Position numbers and translations under genes: made by a program. Under the pieces are notes generated by a model. That model saw only the letters and a program-made list of their open reading frames with translations. It searched no databases and was not told where the DNA came from. From CAZDBS01 sp964503775 (lineage in GTDB: Bacteria; Patescibacteriota; Saccharimonadia; Saccharimonadales; CAZDBS01): 16,215 nt of DNA. The stretch lies in the NCBI GenBank assembly GCA_964503775.1, contig CAZDBS010000016.1:1-16215 (forward strand). The letters are read 5' to 3'. Shown here in pieces: positions 1-6,126 of the stretch; the stretch's first letter is position 1, and every line of letters starts with the position of its first letter.

Positions 1-35
1 AAACCCAAAGCTTCAATCCCATAATATATGAATGG

Positions 36-281
36 ATGAATACGATGACCACGTTAGAGACTATAGATAGCGAGTTTGACGACTCCTTAGAAAAATTAGA
101 ACGTGAACTGCGGGAAGAGTTAGAAAGAGAAGTAAGGTCCGAGGAAGTGTATCGATTAGATAAATCACAAGATCCTGACACTCAGTTGTTTGGAAGGCTT
201 GTTTTAAAAAATCTAGGAACACTTAATAAGCTTTACCTACCTGACGGCGTTGATCCACAAGCTAGTATTTTTGAAGACTAG
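36..281 (+). CDS. Small acidic helical protein of unknown function (81 aa)
   Basis: I do not recognise this 81-residue protein. Residues about 8-45 are dense in Glu, Asp, Lys, Arg and Leu with heptad-like spacing and look like a charged helix or coiled coil. The second half (LFGRLVLKNLGTLNKLYLPD) is more hydrophobic and could be a small folded part. There is no signal peptide or membrane segment. The ATG at 36 has no Shine-Dalgarno; a -10-like TAATAT (22-27) lies 8 nt upstream, so the mRNA may be leaderless. An in-frame ATG at 45 is an alternative start. Its TAG stop shares the palindrome CTAG (278-281) with the stop of the opposing diguanylate cyclase gene, so the two genes converge with a 4-nt overlap. 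Intact ORF and sensible composition make it probably real. Confidence 0.6.
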   Translation: MNTMTTLETIDSEFDDSLEKLERELREELEREVRSEEVYRLDKSQDPDTQLFGRLVLKNLGTLNKLYLPDGVDPQASIFED

Positions 282-1030
282 CCCTCAGTAGCATGTTGTT
301 CGGCTTTGTGTTCGTACATATACTGATCGGCTTGTTTGATGGCAGTCGCTACGTCTTCTCGACTTAACCCCTTTAATTCAAACGGCACAAGACCTACCGA
401 TGCGCCCAGAGTTTCGCGGGTTTCTTGACCGTTATGATTGAAAGTTACGTCGATGGCACCAAGACGCTTAGTTAGTGACTCATTGAGTTGGTCGATGGTG
501 TATGAATCCTCACCATGGATTTTAAATTTGGGGATGAGGGCATAGAATTCGTCGCCACCCATACGACCAACTACGTCCTTCAAGCCTGGTTTGTCTGGAT
601 CGGTACGAAAAACGACTTTCAGCCGTTCGCCGGCAGCTTTGATAAACTCATCGCCGATATCGTGACCGTAGGTATCGTTGATGCGCTTGAAGCGCGTAAG
701 ATCAATCACAACCACCACACCGCAAAAATCACTGAAATCAGAGCCCTCTGATTCAAGTTTGTTGATAGCGTTGGCGTAGTCCCCGACAACCCTCGAAAAG
801 CCAGTCTTACTCCATAGTCCTGTCATACCATCGTGCTCCACTAGGTAGTTTTGCTCATCACGCTCCCGCTTCAAGCTGGCAATCTTGACTTCCGCTGCCA
901 GCTTCTCGTCTTTGAGCGCTTCAACATCTTGCTGCAGCTTGGCGTGTCTAGCTAGCAAATCAGCTATAGCCTCACTTAGTTGTTGATCGGGATTTACGTC
1001 CTCGTAGCGTCGTACTTGGTCTTCTGACAT
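278..1030 (-). CDS. Soluble GGDEF-domain diguanylate cyclase with N-terminal coiled coil
   Basis: This 250-aa cytoplasmic protein should make cyclic di-GMP from two GTP. Residues about 14-62 form a charged coiled coil, a likely dimerisation or signalling helix; no sensor or membrane domain is visible. The GGDEF domain fills the rest: HDGMTGLWSKTGF (67-79), IDLTRFKRINDTYGHDIGD (109-127, metal and GTP contacts), the active loop MGGDEF (157-162), SVGLVP (211-216) and ADQYMYEHK (234-242). All catalytic signatures are intact, so activity is expected. The usual product-inhibition site, RxxD just before GGDEF, reads GLKD (149-152): the Arg is missing, so feedback inhibition through this site is unlikely. 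The start has an extended -10 at the leaderless spacing. It lies divergent from rplJ; no c-di-GMP phosphodiesterase or receptor is in the window. Confidence 0.93.
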   Translation of the reverse strand: MSEDQVRRYEDVNPDQQLSEAIADLLARHAKLQQDVEALKDEKLAAEVKIASLKRERDEQNYLVEHDGMTGLWSKTGFSRVVGDYANAINKLESEGSDFSDFCGVVVVIDLTRFKRINDTYGHDIGDEFIKAAGERLKVVFRTDPDKPGLKDVVGRMGGDEFYALIPKFKIHGEDSYTIDQLNESLTKRLGAIDVTFNHNGQETRETLGASVGLVPFELKGLSREDVATAIKQADQYMYEHKAEQHATEG

Positions 1031-1037
1031 AGTTATA

Positions 1038-1046
1038 ATCTTAACA
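1038..1046 (-). promoter_or_regulatory. Extended -10 promoter, probably leaderless, for the diguanylate cyclase
   Basis: Read on the minus strand this is TGT followed by TAAGAT (1043-1038), then 7 nt, then the ATG at 1030. The TGn extension compensates for the absence of a visible -35. No Shine-Dalgarno lies before the ATG, so transcription probably starts at or next to the start codon. It is divergent from the rplJ promoter, whose -35 begins only 7 nt away. Confidence 0.55.
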
Positions 1047-1053
1047 TTAATCG

Positions 1054-1082
1054 TTGACTTCTGAGGTGTTGTAAGATATTAT
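1054..1082 (+). promoter_or_regulatory. Sigma-70-type promoter of the rplJ-rplL operon
   Basis: TTGACT (1054-1059) and TATTAT (1077-1082) are separated by exactly 17 nt, each one base from consensus. Transcription should start near 1088-1089, just before the structured L10 leader. A strong promoter fits a ribosomal protein operon. Confidence 0.8.
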
Positions 1083-1088
1083 TTTCAG

Positions 1089-1209
1089 GATTCATCTGAA
1101 CCAAAGACAGCGACGGGCTCCGCCTTAATCATGTCGCCGAGGCTACAAGAGAATACAAACAATGTATTATGCGTCTTTGGTAACTGCGAGAATCAAAGAC
1201 GCATTTTTA
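1089..1209 (+). ncRNA. L10 leader RNA with attenuator (autoregulatory leader of rplJ-rplL)
   Basis: The stretch from CCAAAGACAG (1101-1110) through CTTAAT (1123-1128) to GTCGCCGAGG (1133-1142) follows the conserved layout of bacterial L10 leaders, including the TTAA and GCCGAGG elements. GCGAC (1110-1114) pairs with GTCGC (1133-1137), enclosing a small GGC/GCC hairpin. In E. coli and B. subtilis such leaders bind the L10(L12)4 complex and repress the operon; in B. subtilis this works by transcription attenuation. The 5' segment 1100-1108 can pair for 9 bp with 1173-1181, which would block the downstream terminator hairpin. The match is by eye; a covariance-model search against the Rfam L10_leader family would decide it. 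Confidence 0.78.
1169..1209 (+). terminator. Attenuator-type intrinsic terminator ahead of rplJ
   Basis: ATGCGTCTTTG (1169-1179) and CAAAGACGCAT (1194-1204) are perfect 11-bp arms around a 14-nt loop, followed by a T run (1204-1208). It lies between the promoter and the rplJ start, so it must be conditional. Its left arm overlaps the antiterminator partner GTCTTTGGT (1173-1181). Confidence 0.75.
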
Positions 1210-1258
1210 GTGTCAAATACCTTAATAAGTAGGCAACGTAATAACATAAGGAGTCAAA

Positions 1259-1792
1259 ATGGCTTTAAAACGAACCAAAAAGTCAGAAGTTGTCTCTGAA
1301 CTTGTCCAGTTACTCAGCTCATCCAAGTTGACTGTTGTGGCCTTTTATCGAGGACTGACCGTCAAACAGATGCAAGAGTTACGCAAACAAGCTTCTGACA
1401 ACGGAACGACTATCAAAGTCGTCAAAAACCGCTTGGTCAAAAAGGCTTTGGAGCAAGTTGACGCTCTCAAGGAAACAGATACAAGTTTACTGAGAGACCA
1501 ACTTATCTACGCCTTCAACGCCGACGATGAAGTGGCACCAGCGCAAGTATTTGCAACTTTTGCCAAACAAGCGCCACAGCTACAATTTGTGGGAGCTATC
1601 AACGTCGACGGGACTTTCCTGTCAGCCGATGATGTCAAAGCTCTAGCAAGCTTGCCAAGCAAAGACCAACTTCGCGGACAACTCGTCGGTACATTGGCTG
1701 CACCGCTTAGCGGCTTCGTCAATGTCTTGGCTGGGAATGTTCGTGGGATCTTAAACGTATTAAACGCTCGAGCTGAAAGCTTGGGTCAGTAA
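1259..1792 (+). CDS. rplJ: 50S ribosomal protein L10
   Basis: L10 (177 aa) anchors the L7/L12 stalk to 23S rRNA. The start MALKRTKKSEVVSELVQLL, the VAFYRGLTVKQMQELRK segment (about residues 28-44) and TTIKVVKNRLVKKALE (about 50-65) are classic L10 N-terminal rRNA-binding features, and a C-terminal helix with FVNVLAGNVRGILNVLNA (about 153-170) should carry the L7/L12 dimers. Length is normal. The start is fixed by AAGGAG at 1248-1253, 5 nt from the ATG. It is followed 14 nt later by rplL, the usual order; the upstream leader suggests feedback by L10 itself. No rplK or rplA is seen upstream, so the larger rplKAJL cluster is broken here. Confidence 0.97.
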   Translation: MALKRTKKSEVVSELVQLLSSSKLTVVAFYRGLTVKQMQELRKQASDNGTTIKVVKNRLVKKALEQVDALKETDTSLLRDQLIYAFNADDEVAPAQVFATFAKQAPQLQFVGAINVDGTFLSADDVKALASLPSKDQLRGQLVGTLAAPLSGFVNVLAGNVRGILNVLNARAESLGQ

Positions 1793-1806
1793 CAAGGAGA
1801 ATTAGT

Positions 1807-2220
1807 ATGGATGAAGAGAATAAGAAGATTGAAACTCCTAAAGAGTTTGAAAAACTAGTCGCTGAACTCGACAAGATGAGTGCGCTGGAAATTAGCAAGT
1901 TTGTTAAATTCCTCGAAGAGTACTGGGGTGTTTCCGCTGCCGCGCCTGCCGCTATGATGGCTATGCCAGCTGGTGGCACCGAAGGTGGAGCCGCTGAGGA
2001 ATCTGCAAAGAGTGAGTACGACGTCGTTCTCAAAGACGCCGGGGCCCAGAAGGTCGCTGTTATTAAGGCAGTTAAAGACATCACTGGCCTTGGACTGGGT
2101 GAAGCTAAAGCTCTTGTCGATGCCGCTCCAAAGGCTATCAAAGAAAAGGCAAGCAAAGAAGAAGCCGAAGCTGCCAAAAAGGCCCTGGAAGAAGCAGGCG
2201 CTACAGTCGAATTGGCGTAA
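1807..2220 (+). CDS. rplL: 50S ribosomal protein L7/L12
   Basis: This 137-aa stalk protein recruits and stimulates translational GTPases. Residues about 10-41 (FEKLVAELDKMSALEISKFV) form the dimerisation domain that binds L10. Residues about 42-66 are an Ala/Pro/Gly/Met-rich flexible hinge. Residues 70-137 (EYDVVLKDAGAQKVAVIKAV onward, with TGLGLGEAKALVDAAPKAIKE) are the factor-binding C-terminal domain. It is somewhat longer than the typical protein of about 120 residues because of an extra acidic N-terminal stretch (MDEENKKIETP) and the hinge. AAGGAG at 1794-1799 lies 7 nt before the ATG, giving strong initiation as needed for a multi-copy stalk protein. The operon ends with a strong terminator 18 nt downstream. 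Confidence 0.97.
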   Translation: MDEENKKIETPKEFEKLVAELDKMSALEISKFVKFLEEYWGVSAAAPAAMMAMPAGGTEGGAAEESAKSEYDVVLKDAGAQKVAVIKAVKDITGLGLGEAKALVDAAPKAIKEKASKEEAEAAKKALEEAGATVELA

Positions 2221-2238
2221 CACATACGTTCGCACATC

Positions 2239-2267
2239 AACGCCCTGGAGTAATCCGGGGCGTTTTT
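2239..2267 (+). terminator. Intrinsic terminator after rplL
   Basis: AACGCCCTGG (2239-2248) pairs with CCGGGGCGTT (2255-2264) through one wobble, with a 6-nt loop and a T run to 2267. It closes the rplJ-rplL transcript. Confidence 0.88.
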
Positions 2268-2284
2268 GGTTGTGGATAACCTCT

Positions 2285-2313
2285 TTGACATTCGTTGTAT
2301 TATCTGCTAACGT
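2285..2313 (+). promoter_or_regulatory. Probable promoter for the 169-aa conserved protein
   Basis: A perfect TTGACA (2285-2290) is followed after 17 nt by TAACGT (2308-2313), which matches the key -10 positions T1, A2 and T6. It lies just after the rplL terminator and would give a 5' UTR of about 50 nt. Confidence 0.5.
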
Positions 2314-2369
2314 GAGGCTCAGTATCACTAAGACAAACAGAGCTCGAGCCACAGGGGACCCACCGCACC

Positions 2370-2879
2370 ATGTCAGACCTACCAGAGAAACAAGTCAAGC
2401 GATTACGAGCATTAATTCAGGAAGCTGAAACCAACCTAGCTGCCGCTAAGGAACTACTGACTAGTCTCGTAGGTGACAATCCCGAAGAAACAGCCACCGT
2501 CCGCGAACAGCAAACCGGAAAAGTAATTGAAGGTGTTTTTGATGGTCAGAATATGGTAGGAAGTGACGGCAAGACTTACCCGGTACCCGCCAACTACGCG
2601 TCCAAATCCAAACTAGTCCAAGGCGATATACTTAAATTGACAATTGCCGATGACGGAGCATTTCTCTATAAGCAAATTGGACCGATACCACGCAAACAAG
2701 TTGTCGGTACCCTAATCCAGAAAGACGGACATTACTTTGTCGATGTTAATAGCAAGCAGTACCGAGTATTGTTAGCAAGCGTCACCTATTTCAAGGCAGC
2801 GACAGGGGATCAGATCAGTGTGATAGTGCCGGAAGAAGACAGCGACGTAGAGTGGGCCGCCATCGAAGCAGCTCTTTAG
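2370..2879 (+). CDS. Conserved protein of unknown function, probably Patescibacteria-specific
   Basis: This 169-aa soluble protein has no function I can name. Residues about 5-35 are a predicted coiled coil (KQVKRLRALIQEAETNLAAA). From about residue 49 it becomes beta-rich, with GKVIEGVFDGQNMVGSDGKT, YPVPANYASKSKLVQGDILK and a second repeat-like half containing RKQVVGTLIQKDGHYFVDV and QYRVLLASVTYFKAATGD. Small beta-barrel folds of this look often bind nucleic acid, but that is only inference. From memory, similar proteins recur in candidate-phyla genomes; a database search would confirm that. It has its own promoter and terminator and sits after the ribosomal stalk genes. The start has a weak AGGGGA (2353-2358) 11 nt upstream and no better in-frame alternative. 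Confidence 0.85.
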   Translation: MSDLPEKQVKRLRALIQEAETNLAAAKELLTSLVGDNPEETATVREQQTGKVIEGVFDGQNMVGSDGKTYPVPANYASKSKLVQGDILKLTIADDGAFLYKQIGPIPRKQVVGTLIQKDGHYFVDVNSKQYRVLLASVTYFKAATGDQISVIVPEEDSDVEWAAIEAAL

Positions 2880-2887
2880 CACTTCGT

Positions 2888-2934
2888 CGCACCAACCTGT
2901 TTCCTGACAGAGTCAGTAACTCTGTTGGCGCTTT
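2888..2934 (+). terminator. Hairpin terminator after the 169-aa conserved protein
   Basis: ACAGAGT (2907-2913) and ACTCTGT (2919-2925) form a perfect 7-bp stem with loop CAGTA. An alternative outer pairing is CCAAC (2892-2896) with GTTGG (2924-2928). A short T run (2932-2935) follows. Confidence 0.6.
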
Positions 2935-3147
2935 TGACGGATTGCTGCGTTAGTAGCTCCAGTACTCACTTCACTGTATTCCGGATACAGTTTGTTTCGT
3001 GCTTCGCTACTGCCTTGCACTCCATTCAAACGAAGCGCTAAAGACTATAGGGATAAAAACTAGATAATTGTAAAAAGAACGTTTCGTAGGTGATGGAAAA
3101 ACGATAGACTGTAATTGCAACGAAGTGGAGGGTACACTTTGCTATAG
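2935..3147. other. Gene-free stretch with hairpins; possible small RNA or dnaX leader
   Basis: No credible ORF is seen on either strand. It holds CTGTAT/ATACAG (2974-2979, 2985-2990) and GTGCTTCG/CGAAGCGC (2999-3006, 3031-3038, one wobble), then AAGTG/CACTT (about 3124-3139). It is bounded by a terminator on each side, so a separate short transcript is possible. TTCGTA (3083-3088), 16 nt, TAGACT (3105-3110) is a weak promoter candidate. In Firmicutes the SRP RNA gene occupies this position before dnaX, but the conserved SRP S-domain sequence is absent. RNase P and tmRNA signatures are also absent. Confidence 0.35.
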
Positions 3148-3174
3148 CGATCCCAAGAGTGGGGTCGTTTTTTT
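3148..3174 (+). terminator. Strong intrinsic terminator upstream of dnaX
   Basis: CGATCCC (3148-3154) pairs with GGGGTCG (3161-3167) through one wobble, with a 6-nt loop and seven T (3168-3174). No coding gene lies just upstream, so it ends an unannotated transcript or attenuates dnaX. Confidence 0.8.
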
Positions 3175-3202
3175 ACAACGCGCAAAGTACCTGGCTATCA
3201 CA

Positions 3203-3208
3203 TATACT
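3203..3208 (+). promoter_or_regulatory. Candidate -10 element for dnaX-dnaB
   Basis: TATACT lies 31 nt before the dnaX ATG and would give a roughly 25-nt 5' UTR holding the SD. No convincing -35 is placed for it. An alternative is TTTACA (3172-3177), 18 nt, TATCAC (3196-3201). Either lies downstream of the terminator at 3148. Confidence 0.35.
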
Positions 3209-3239
3209 AGAAATACCACCAGTGGGGGATTGTTTAAAG

Positions 3240-4748
3240 ATGTCGCAGGCACTATATCGTAAATACCGACCACGAAAACTGACCGAAGTTGTCGGGCAAG
3301 AGCACGTAACTGAGGTTCTAGATCGGGCTATCAAAGCCGGTCAGATAAGCCATGCCTATCTTTTGACCGGCTTACGTGGCACCGGCAAAACGAGTATCGC
3401 GCGGATACTGGCCCACGAAATTAATAATCTCGACTATACGGACGACAAGACGACTCATCTGGATATCATAGAGATAGATGCTGCCTCGAATCGCCGCATC
3501 GATGAGATCCGGGATTTGCGCGATAAGATCCACATCGCCCCCGCATCAGCCAAATACAAGGTCTACATCATCGACGAAGTGCACATGTTGACCAAAGAAG
3601 CCTTCAATGCTCTACTAAAAACTCTCGAAGAACCACCGGCTCATTGCATATTCATCCTCGCTACAACTGAAATTCACAAAGTTCCGGACACTATCATCAG
3701 TCGTACTCAACGATTTTCATTGAAGCCTATTGATCAATCGGCTGTCGTCAAGCACCTAGCTTCCATCGCATCTCAGGAAAAGATCAACATCGACAATGAG
3801 GCTTTGGAACTTATAGCGGCTCACGGGCATGGATCGCTTCGTGATAGCACTGCCTTACTAGATCAGATTGGAAGCGGCACAAAAAAGCAGATAACTCTAG
3901 ATGATGTCCAAGAGATCCTCGGCATGGCGCGGGTGGATCTCCTGAACCAAATTCAAGAAGTGGTCTTACATGGTAATGTGTCGGATGTACTCAAATTGAT
4001 GGACAACATAACCGATGCCGGTCTTAGCCCATCACAACTGGCGAAACAACTTATCGACACCTTTCATGACCGCCTCCTCTCCGAAAACTCAGAGCCGCAT
4101 CGTCTGCTTAATCTAATCGATGAACTGATGGGCGTAGCAAGTGCCGACAACCCCAGCCTAAAACTTGAGATGTTGCTTTTGAGAGCAACTCTTAAGCCAA
4201 GTGAAGTCGTCAGTAACAGCAGTCAGAGCCCAGAAGCATTGAAAACCGAAGCAAAGCACCAACCTACAGACAAGCACCCCGATAAAAGCCAAAATTTGGA
4301 ACATACCGAGAAAGAGCCTGAGACCAAAGCAGTAGCCGATACCAACTCAGACTCCAAACCACTAGACACCAGCACCTGGCAAGCGATTCTGGAGTACGTT
4401 AAAGAACACAGCCCGAGTCTAACGGCTAGTTTACGCATGGCCGCCCCTCATCTGTCCGGACAAAGGCTACTGCTCAAATTCGCTCAATCTTTCCACCAGA
4501 AACGGAATGCTAGCGCCAAAACCAAGGACATAATATCTCAAGCCGTCAAACAAGTTATGGGTACTGCCTACGAGATCGAGAGCATCGTCGAAAAGGGTGT
4601 CGAACCCCTGTTAGGCACGATTGAACTTACTCGAGACCTCCTGCCAGTACCTGCCGAGACTGACAACGAAACAGAAAAGCCTTCACAAGTCGTAGCGGAT
4701 GATGCAAAATCAGTCATAGATTTATTTGGTGGGGGAGAGGTCGTATAG
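3240..4748 (+). CDS. dnaX: DNA polymerase III subunit gamma/tau (clamp loader ATPase)
   Basis: DnaX is the ATPase motor of the clamp loader; its tau form also ties DnaB to the polymerase. The 502-aa protein opens MSQALYRKYRP, the family hallmark, and GGGGGA at 3224-3229 precedes this ATG, so a start at 3159 (27 extra residues across a terminator) is wrong. Walker A is GLRGTGKTS (44-52), Walker B IIDEVH (110-115), and the arginine-finger motif is SRT (154-156) instead of SRC. The four-cysteine zinc module normally near residues 62-80 is deleted. Residues about 325-375 are a low-complexity charged linker and 376-465 a tau-like C-terminal domain. An A-AAA-AAG slippery heptamer lies at 3881-3887. 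dnaB follows 2 nt after the stop, so the two are co-translated. Confidence 0.95.
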   Translation: MSQALYRKYRPRKLTEVVGQEHVTEVLDRAIKAGQISHAYLLTGLRGTGKTSIARILAHEINNLDYTDDKTTHLDIIEIDAASNRRIDEIRDLRDKIHIAPASAKYKVYIIDEVHMLTKEAFNALLKTLEEPPAHCIFILATTEIHKVPDTIISRTQRFSLKPIDQSAVVKHLASIASQEKINIDNEALELIAAHGHGSLRDSTALLDQIGSGTKKQITLDDVQEILGMARVDLLNQIQEVVLHGNVSDVLKLMDNITDAGLSPSQLAKQLIDTFHDRLLSENSEPHRLLNLIDELMGVASADNPSLKLEMLLLRATLKPSEVVSNSSQSPEALKTEAKHQPTDKHPDKSQNLEHTEKEPETKAVADTNSDSKPLDTSTWQAILEYVKEHSPSLTASLRMAAPHLSGQRLLLKFAQSFHQKRNASAKTKDIISQAVKQVMGTAYEIESIVEKGVEPLLGTIELTRDLLPVPAETDNETEKPSQVVADDAKSVIDLFGGGEVV

Positions 4749-4750
4749 TC

Positions 4751-6103
4751 ATGCCTGCTGATGTAGCCAAAATCCCACCTCAAAACTTAGACGCCGAAGC
4801 AAGTTTGCTAGGCTCAATACTTATAGATGCCGATGCCATCAACAGAGTCGCTGACGTACTGGCTCCCGAAGACTTCTATGACAAACGCCATCAGGTAATC
4901 TATGAGGCGGTCATGAAACTGTTCGAGCGACGACGACCAATTGATGTACTGACTCTCTCTAACCAACTATCTGAGGATACCAATCTGGAACTAGCCGGTG
5001 GGTCAGCCTATCTCGCCGAGTTAACCAATTACGTCCCAACCGCTGCTCATGCTGAAGATTATGCCGAGATTGTCAAGCAGAAAAGCTTGCGCCGAAAACT
5101 TATCAAGGCCTCTCAGGACATCGTCAGTCTTGGATACGACGAGGCCAAACCGATCCAAGATTTGCTCGAAACCGCTGAGGCGGAATTGTTCAGTGTCAGT
5201 AAACGCAACGTCAAGCAAGACTTGGTGCACATCGAGAGTATTTTAGCCGAAAGCTTCGATCGACTTGATGATTTGCACAAGAACAAAGGAAAAATTAGAG
5301 GCGTTAGCACGGGTTTTAAAAGCTTAGACGGAGTGTTGGCCGGCCTCAATGATTCCGACCTGATCATACTGGCCGCGCGACCGGCCATGGGTAAGTCAAC
5401 TCTCGCCATGAACATAGCCCATCACGTTGCCGCCAAAGAACAGAAGGCAGTTTTGTATTTTAGCTTGGAGATGAGTAAAGATCAGCTGGTGGACCGCTTG
5501 CTGTCATCAGAAGCTAACGTTGATTCGTGGAAAATACGCACTGGCGATCTCACTGAAGAAGACTTCGAGAGATTGGGATCGGCTTACGGCACCTTGGCTG
5601 AAGCTAAACTATATATCGATGACACCCCAGGTCTTAGTGTTCTCGAACTGCGGACCAAGGCTCGCCGCGAAGCACATCGCGAGGATCTGGGCCTAATTGT
5701 CATAGATTACCTACAACTGATGAGCGGCGGCAGTAGGTTTGCTATGAGCGATAACCGAGTACAGGAGGTGTCGGAGATATCGCGTGGACTCAAAGGTGTA
5801 GCTCGCGAACTAAACGTACCCATAATGGCGCTATCCCAGCTAAGTCGTTCTGTTGAAAACAGACACCCTCAGATACCTCAACTAGCCGACTTGCGCGAAT
5901 CAGGATCAATTGAGCAGGATGCTGATGTGGTCATGTTTATCTATCGTGAGGATATGTACAATCCGGATACCGAGCGGCAACACATTACCGACATACTCAT
6001 CCGCAAACACCGTCACGGACCGACTGGTCATGTTGAACTGTTCTTCCATGATGAACAGGTTGTGTTCCGAGATCTAGATCGTTCTCACGTCGGTGAGACC
6101 TAG
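4751..6103 (+). CDS. dnaB: Replicative DNA helicase DnaB
   Basis: This is the hexameric 5'-3' helicase that unwinds the fork. At 450 aa it is full length with no intein. The N-terminal domain begins PPQNLDAEASLLGSILID (9-26) and includes FYDKRHQVIYEAV (42-54) and the LTNYVPTAAHAEDYAEIVK segment (91-109). The RecA-like domain has Walker A ARPAMGKST (209-217), Walker B LIVIDYLQLM (315-324), MALSQLSRSVENR (359-371) and DLRESGSIEQDADVVMFIYR (380-399). Catalytic Glu of FSLEMS (237-242) is present. The SD GGGGGAGAGG (about 4731-4740) sits at the end of dnaX. Direct adjacency to dnaX fits the known tau-DnaB contact. I see no odd residues in the core motifs. Confidence 0.97.
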   Translation: MPADVAKIPPQNLDAEASLLGSILIDADAINRVADVLAPEDFYDKRHQVIYEAVMKLFERRRPIDVLTLSNQLSEDTNLELAGGSAYLAELTNYVPTAAHAEDYAEIVKQKSLRRKLIKASQDIVSLGYDEAKPIQDLLETAEAELFSVSKRNVKQDLVHIESILAESFDRLDDLHKNKGKIRGVSTGFKSLDGVLAGLNDSDLIILAARPAMGKSTLAMNIAHHVAAKEQKAVLYFSLEMSKDQLVDRLLSSEANVDSWKIRTGDLTEEDFERLGSAYGTLAEAKLYIDDTPGLSVLELRTKARREAHREDLGLIVIDYLQLMSGGSRFAMSDNRVQEVSEISRGLKGVARELNVPIMALSQLSRSVENRHPQIPQLADLRESGSIEQDADVVMFIYREDMYNPDTERQHITDILIRKHRHGPTGHVELFFHDEQVVFRDLDRSHVGET

Positions 6104-6110
6104 ATGAATA

Positions 6111-6119
6111 TGCTAGAAT
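6111..6119 (+). promoter_or_regulatory. Extended -10 promoter, probably leaderless, for the GT-C glycosyltransferase
   Basis: TGC plus TAGAAT (6114-6119), then 7 nt, then ATG at 6127. The purine-rich GAGGGA directly abuts the ATG, too close to act as a normal SD, and would lie in the non-transcribed part or at the very 5' end. No -35 is seen. Confidence 0.6.
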
Positions 6120-6126
6120 TGAGGGA

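Noticed and set aside
515..751. ORFs antisense to the diguanylate cyclase, glycosyltransferases and hydrolase
   Set aside because: They are shadows of strongly supported genes, with no family resemblance, SD or promoter of their own.
3093..3107. Tiny leader peptide MEKR before dnaX
   Set aside because: Four codons with only a weak AGGTG nearby; no regulatory codon run and easily due to chance.
2880..3174. SRP RNA, RNase P RNA or tmRNA upstream of dnaX
   Set aside because: None of their conserved core sequences is found on either strand.
3159..3239. Upstream 27-codon extension of dnaX
   Set aside because: It starts inside a terminator loop and the family N-terminus MSQALYRKYRP begins at 3240 with an SD site before it.
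4751..6103. Intein in dnaB
   Set aside because: Protein length and motif spacing are normal; no splice-junction or endonuclease motifs.
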